Shown here one piece after another: positions 61,156 through 64,000 of a stretch of DNA of 64,000 nt. The notes beneath the pieces are model-generated. The model saw nothing but the letters and a program-made list of their open reading frames with translations. It did no database searches and had not been told where the DNA came from. Source of the stretch: GCA-2720865 sp047630275 (GTDB lineage Bacteria > Bdellovibrionota > Bacteriovoracia > Bacteriovoracales > Bacteriovoracaceae); NCBI GenBank assembly GCA_047630275.1, contig JBLHVN010000003.1, forward strand, positions 666,129-730,128, read 5' to 3'. Position 1 is the first letter of the stretch, and every line of letters starts with the position of its first letter. The position numbers and the translations under genes were made by a program.

Positions 61156-61939
61156 CAGTTTTAGTCTTCCCTGCCCGGGCAAATGCTCGGGCACGGGATC
61201 TCTTCACTTTATATTTTTCTTTCTTAGTGGCCGGAACCTTTTCCATTACCGTTGTAAAAGCAATACTTGAAAGATCTTCTAGATGCTTTTCAACAAAAGC
61301 GTAGGTTTCCTTAGGATAGGCTTGAATTGATTCTCTAAGAGTCCAGCCAACGCCTTTTTGAACATAATACATTTCATCTTTTAAAAGTTCCTTTATAAAC
61401 TTAAAGACCTTTGTTTTAGGGGGATAAGTCTTCCTAAGGCTTTGATAATAAAAAAGAGACACTAGGGACTGTCTTCTCTTCCATGGATTCATTGATTTAT
61501 TCCATTTTTCTAAAGTAGGCATAACTTTTTTAGGGTTAGCCTCTAGTATCCTAGAGAGGCAGTCTGAATAAACATCTGAATGGGCCCAGTTCTCAATCCC
61601 TCCCACCATGGCCTTTAAATCAATAAAGTATCTTTCAAAGTCGACATCACTTCTGCGGCTTTGATAATAAAAAAGACTTTGAGTCTTTACTTCAAAGACG
61701 TTGGATTTATTCCAGATGAACTTCCATATTCTTTTTTGAATATGATGAGGCTCTTTTGAAAAAGAAAAGCCCCTCTTATGAAGCTCTCGCTGCTTCGGAG
61801 TTGATAAGAACCAAACTTCAAGCTCAGTATTATAGATCTCAGGAGTAGCCGCAGTGGCCGCAGACTTCTTTGGCTTTCTGCCATAAAGCTTTAGTTTCTT
61901 CTCAACCTCTTTTAAGCAGCTTACAAAACTATAGTCCAT
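61145..61939 (-). CDS. AlkD-like HEAT-repeat DNA alkylation repair protein
   Basis: The ATG at 61939 follows AGAGGTGATC, a near-perfect Shine-Dalgarno, and gives 264 residues. The fold is a string of about six HEAT-like helical pairs. YVQKGVGWTLRE at about 205-216, NPWKRRQSLVSLFYYQ and the ENWAHSDVYSD stretch match the AlkD DNA-glycosylase family, which excises alkylated bases without flipping them. The C-terminus is strongly basic (RSRARAFARAGKTK), which fits DNA contact. It stands alone and overlaps the tricorn gene end. Confidence 0.85.
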   Translation of the reverse strand: MDYSFVSCLKEVEKKLKLYGRKPKKSAATAATPEIYNTELEVWFLSTPKQRELHKRGFSFSKEPHHIQKRIWKFIWNKSNVFEVKTQSLFYYQSRRSDVDFERYFIDLKAMVGGIENWAHSDVYSDCLSRILEANPKKVMPTLEKWNKSMNPWKRRQSLVSLFYYQSLRKTYPPKTKVFKFIKELLKDEMYYVQKGVGWTLRESIQAYPKETYAFVEKHLEDLSSIAFTTVMEKVPATKKEKYKVKRSRARAFARAGKTKTVKI

Positions 61940-62077
61940 GATCACCTCTTTGATGCCAGATTTTTGAGTTTTTTAATACCGGAATATGCGAAGAAGTATA
62001 GCCTATCTCCCTGTTATTATGAAGAGAAATGAAATCAATTTACTATTAAACATCTAAGATTACTTAAGTTTTAACCG

Positions 62078-63091
62078 ATGAGTACAAAGATGATTTTTAA
62101 GTATACCCTCCTTTTCTTCATAAGCATTTGCCTGATCGGTTGCGGCGGAAAAGCTTCTCCTAAGAAAACTTCTGCAAGTTTTAAGATCTACACTGGTGCT
62201 GTTAGCGATCCAAATCTTAGCGGTGGAGTTATGGTTTATGGTCGTGCCCCTGGGCTTCCTGACTTTGCCATCAATGTTACCAGTGATTCTCTTAGTTTTC
62301 CTATTCCTAATGGAAGTTGGAACTTTTATGTCTTTGGTTGGGATGGAGCTTCTCCTATGACAGGAACTCTTCGTTGCGGAGAAACCAGCGCGACTCTCGA
62401 TGGTGGAGACACAGTCGTAAGCTTTAACTTATCTGATGCTAATTGCTCAAATGGCAACTTCGGAAGTGCGGCCTATAAAGTCGCAAACCAATTCAAGCCA
62501 TTGAGAATTGTTCACTGTTCATCTACGGCCAGCGTTGTCGACGGAAATTCTGATTGTACCGGGAGCCTCTCGGCCAACACAAAATCCTATGAAGTCTCAT
62601 TTGCTACTTTTGGTTCTGTTGCTAGTCCACCGCTAATTGCTAGTTGCATTAACGAAGCATTAGCTACCACTGGTATTACTGACACAACCCTTAATATCCC
62701 AACGGGTGGCTTCTTTGAAAACTTCTTAAGCTTAAATATAAATACCTATAATAGTCCTAACTGTTCTGATCAAAGTGGCTCTTTTCTTTATACGGCAGGA
62801 ATTGAGGCCGGAGCAAATGCCTCCGTTGTTTTTGACAATGCCAGCTACAGCGCAGTCTTTATCTCTATAGCTGCCGTTGATTCGTTAGCCTTTTCGCCAC
62901 TTGCTCACAGAGCAGCAACAGACTTAACTTCCGCTAGTTATAAAATTAAAAGTAGTGCCGCAGGAATGGTCACTAAGACGCAAACTGCCACCTCAGCTAG
63001 CTATAAATTCTTCCAAAATAGAAATGCAGATACTGATAAGCCAAGGTATGGCACCAGTTCAAGTTATAAAATACATTTAGGCAATCAATAG
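62078..63091 (+). CDS. Lipoprotein with 21-residue periodic TSxSYK motif
   Basis: A 337-residue lipoprotein (LIGC lipobox, Cys22). The mature chain is beta-rich with eight or so Cys. A short motif SASFK/SAAYK/TSASYK/TSASYK/TSSSYK appears at about 32, 130, 284, 305 and 326; the last three are exactly 21 residues apart. This suggests a repeated structural unit, such as a beta-solenoid rung or a strand that pairs with a partner. It ends 14 nt before the fibre-like gene, with no terminator, so both are probably one operon. Function unknown; a base or anchor of the fibre is a reasonable guess. Confidence 0.65.
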   Translation: MSTKMIFKYTLLFFISICLIGCGGKASPKKTSASFKIYTGAVSDPNLSGGVMVYGRAPGLPDFAINVTSDSLSFPIPNGSWNFYVFGWDGASPMTGTLRCGETSATLDGGDTVVSFNLSDANCSNGNFGSAAYKVANQFKPLRIVHCSSTASVVDGNSDCTGSLSANTKSYEVSFATFGSVASPPLIASCINEALATTGITDTTLNIPTGGFFENFLSLNINTYNSPNCSDQSGSFLYTAGIEAGANASVVFDNASYSAVFISIAAVDSLAFSPLAHRAATDLTSASYKIKSSAAGMVTKTQTATSASYKFFQNRNADTDKPRYGTSSSYKIHLGNQ

Positions 63092-63105
63092 AAATAGGAC
63101 AGATC

Positions 63106-64000
63106 ATGAAAACCTTAAAGATCGTAATTCTTTTACTTCTTCTTCCTAGTACCGGATTTAGTTTCGGCGTTACTTGGGAAGGACTCTTAACAGACAATGC
63201 GGATTCTCCCATCCTCAATGCCACTCAAGAGCTAAGATTTGTTATCTGGAACCCGGCCAAGACTTGTAAACTCTATCAAGAAGATTTTACTGCTGGTGGC
63301 GCCATTGATACTTCTACTACAAATGGATTCATCTCAGTTTCAATTGGATCGGGCGTCGCCTCTGGTGGCTCTGGCGCTTTTAGTGAAAATGTCTTTGATA
63401 ATGCTTATCAAATAGCAGGCTTTGGGGGAGGAAGTTGTCCTTATACTCCAGGAGCTACCGACGAAAGAATTATAGAAATTATTGTAGACCCTCTGGGATC
63501 TCCTGAGACTCTAACTCCCGATGTTACCGTCTCTTTATTACCAGCAGCTATTTACGCCAAACAAGCCGCTACTACTGCAGCAGTTGATGTAAACGCCGTC
63601 GGCTCTGCAGGAATCATTGATGGCTCTATCACTGACGTAGATATCGTAGGTTCTGGCTGTACCGTGAACCAAGTGATCAAATCAGATGGCGGTGGAGGTT
63701 TCACCTGTGCCAATGACGATGATTCTTTAGGAACAGTAACTTCAGTAACTGCAGGGGCTGGCCTTACAGGCGGGACTATCACCACAACAGGCGCAATTGC
63801 CGTCGATGTCGGAACTGGCCCAAACCAAATCGTTCAACTAGATGGTTCAGGCTTTCTTCCTGCTGTAGATGGATCTGCCTTAACTAATGTGACCGCAACC
63901 GATACTACAAAGTTACCACTTGCTGGTGGAACAATGTCAGGTCTTATTGATATGGGAACAAATCCTATTCAAAATATTGTTGATCCTACTAACCCACAAG
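63106..64000 (+). CDS. Phage-tail-fibre-like exported surface protein (5' part; runs off the window)
   Basis: The frame stays open from the ATG at 63106 (weak AGGA before it) to the window end, so the 298 visible codons are only the N-terminal part. A signal peptide (about 1-20) is followed by a Cys-containing head domain, then LLPAAIYAKQAAT (about 145-160), and by VTSVTAGAGLTGGTIT, ALTNVT and LPLAGGTMSGLIDMGTNPIQ segments. These are hallmarks of trimeric tail fibres and of the fibre proteins that Bdellovibrio uses to recognise prey (MAT fibres). Such proteins often end in an S74-type chaperone domain; this cannot be seen here. Confidence 0.75.
   Translation, partial: MKTLKIVILLLLLPSTGFSFGVTWEGLLTDNADSPILNATQELRFVIWNPAKTCKLYQEDFTAGGAIDTSTTNGFISVSIGSGVASGGSGAFSENVFDNAYQIAGFGGGSCPYTPGATDERIIEIIVDPLGSPETLTPDVTVSLLPAAIYAKQAATTAAVDVNAVGSAGIIDGSITDVDIVGSGCTVNQVIKSDGGGGFTCANDDDSLGTVTSVTAGAGLTGGTITTTGAIAVDVGTGPNQIVQLDGSGFLPAVDGSALTNVTATDTTKLPLAGGTMSGLIDMGTNPIQNIVDPTNPQ

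Noticed and set aside
1..64000. Defence islands, CRISPR arrays, toxin-antitoxin pairs, prophage, IS elements, tRNA/rRNA genes
   Set aside because: None was seen. No repeated spacer pattern, transposase, integrase, nuclease-type defence gene or tRNA cloverleaf was noticed; the fibre-like gene is not enough to call a prophage.

Overview
The window is a chromosomal stretch of moderately AT-rich Gram-negative DNA with dense coding, short gaps and genes on both strands. Many genes encode exported proteins: lipoproteins, metalloproteases, a papain-like protease, tail-specific and tricorn-type proteases, a LysM lytic transglycosylase and outer-membrane barrels. It also has a short flagellin with a sigma-28-type promoter, a lone pilT, exbB/exbD, a degenerate HD-GYP protein and the start of a fibre-like surface protein. 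Together these suggest a predatory Bdellovibrionota lineage, most likely Bacteriovoracales. That assignment is inference from gene content; no rRNA gene is present.

Layout. 1-5.1 kb: citrate synthase (5' end only), pyrE, a large metalloprotease lipoprotein, a beta-helix protein and sfsA. 5.2-7.8 kb: two exported proteins, one very rich in His, Tyr and Thr. 7.9-9.7 kb: a bufferin-type peptide operon (precursor, MNIO enzyme, partner). 9.9-11.5 kb: dppA. 11.5-14.4 kb: a divergent pair that looks like the hydrolase and deacetylase halves of PelA. 14.4-17.1 kb: two unknown envelope proteins. 17.1-22.5 kb: dppBCDF plus a TMTC-like membrane glycosyltransferase in one operon. 22.7-25.3 kb: a soluble GAF-GAF hybrid histidine kinase and a CBS-pair protein. 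25.5-29.9 kb: exported proteins including two metalloproteases. 29.9-30.25 kb: a gene-free region rich in inverted repeats. 30.25-36.2 kb: acyltransferase, unknowns, degenerate HD-GYP and gamma-glutamyltransferase. 36.2-39.7 kb: flagellin, lipA-lipB, exbB-exbD. 39.7-50.9 kb: GT4, MltD-like enzyme, lipoprotein, outer-membrane protein, dipeptide epimerase, J-domain protein, adenosine-deaminase-like protein, GT9, papain-like protease. 51-57.7 kb: pilT, an RDD/small protein/tail-specific protease operon and a cysteine desulfurase-thiI operon. 57.8-64 kb: tricorn, AlkD-like protein, a lipoprotein with a 21-residue periodic motif and the start of a fibre-like protein cut by the window end.

How the genes fit together. 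A peptide economy is prominent: secreted proteases, tricorn, gamma-glutamyltransferase, dipeptide epimerase and a complete but split Dpp transporter would release, import and recycle peptides, including murein peptides. A second theme is cell-surface chemistry: lytic transglycosylase, PelA-like pair, glycosyltransferases and fibre-like protein.

Two expression signals stand out. At least five genes (dppB, lipA, the deacetylase, the papain-like protease and the GT9 gene), and probably two more, lack a Shine-Dalgarno sequence and have a -10-like box 6-8 nt before the start codon, which suggests leaderless mRNAs. Many convergent gene pairs end within a few bases of each other or overlap. I found no tRNA or rRNA gene, no CRISPR array, no insertion sequence and no prophage.
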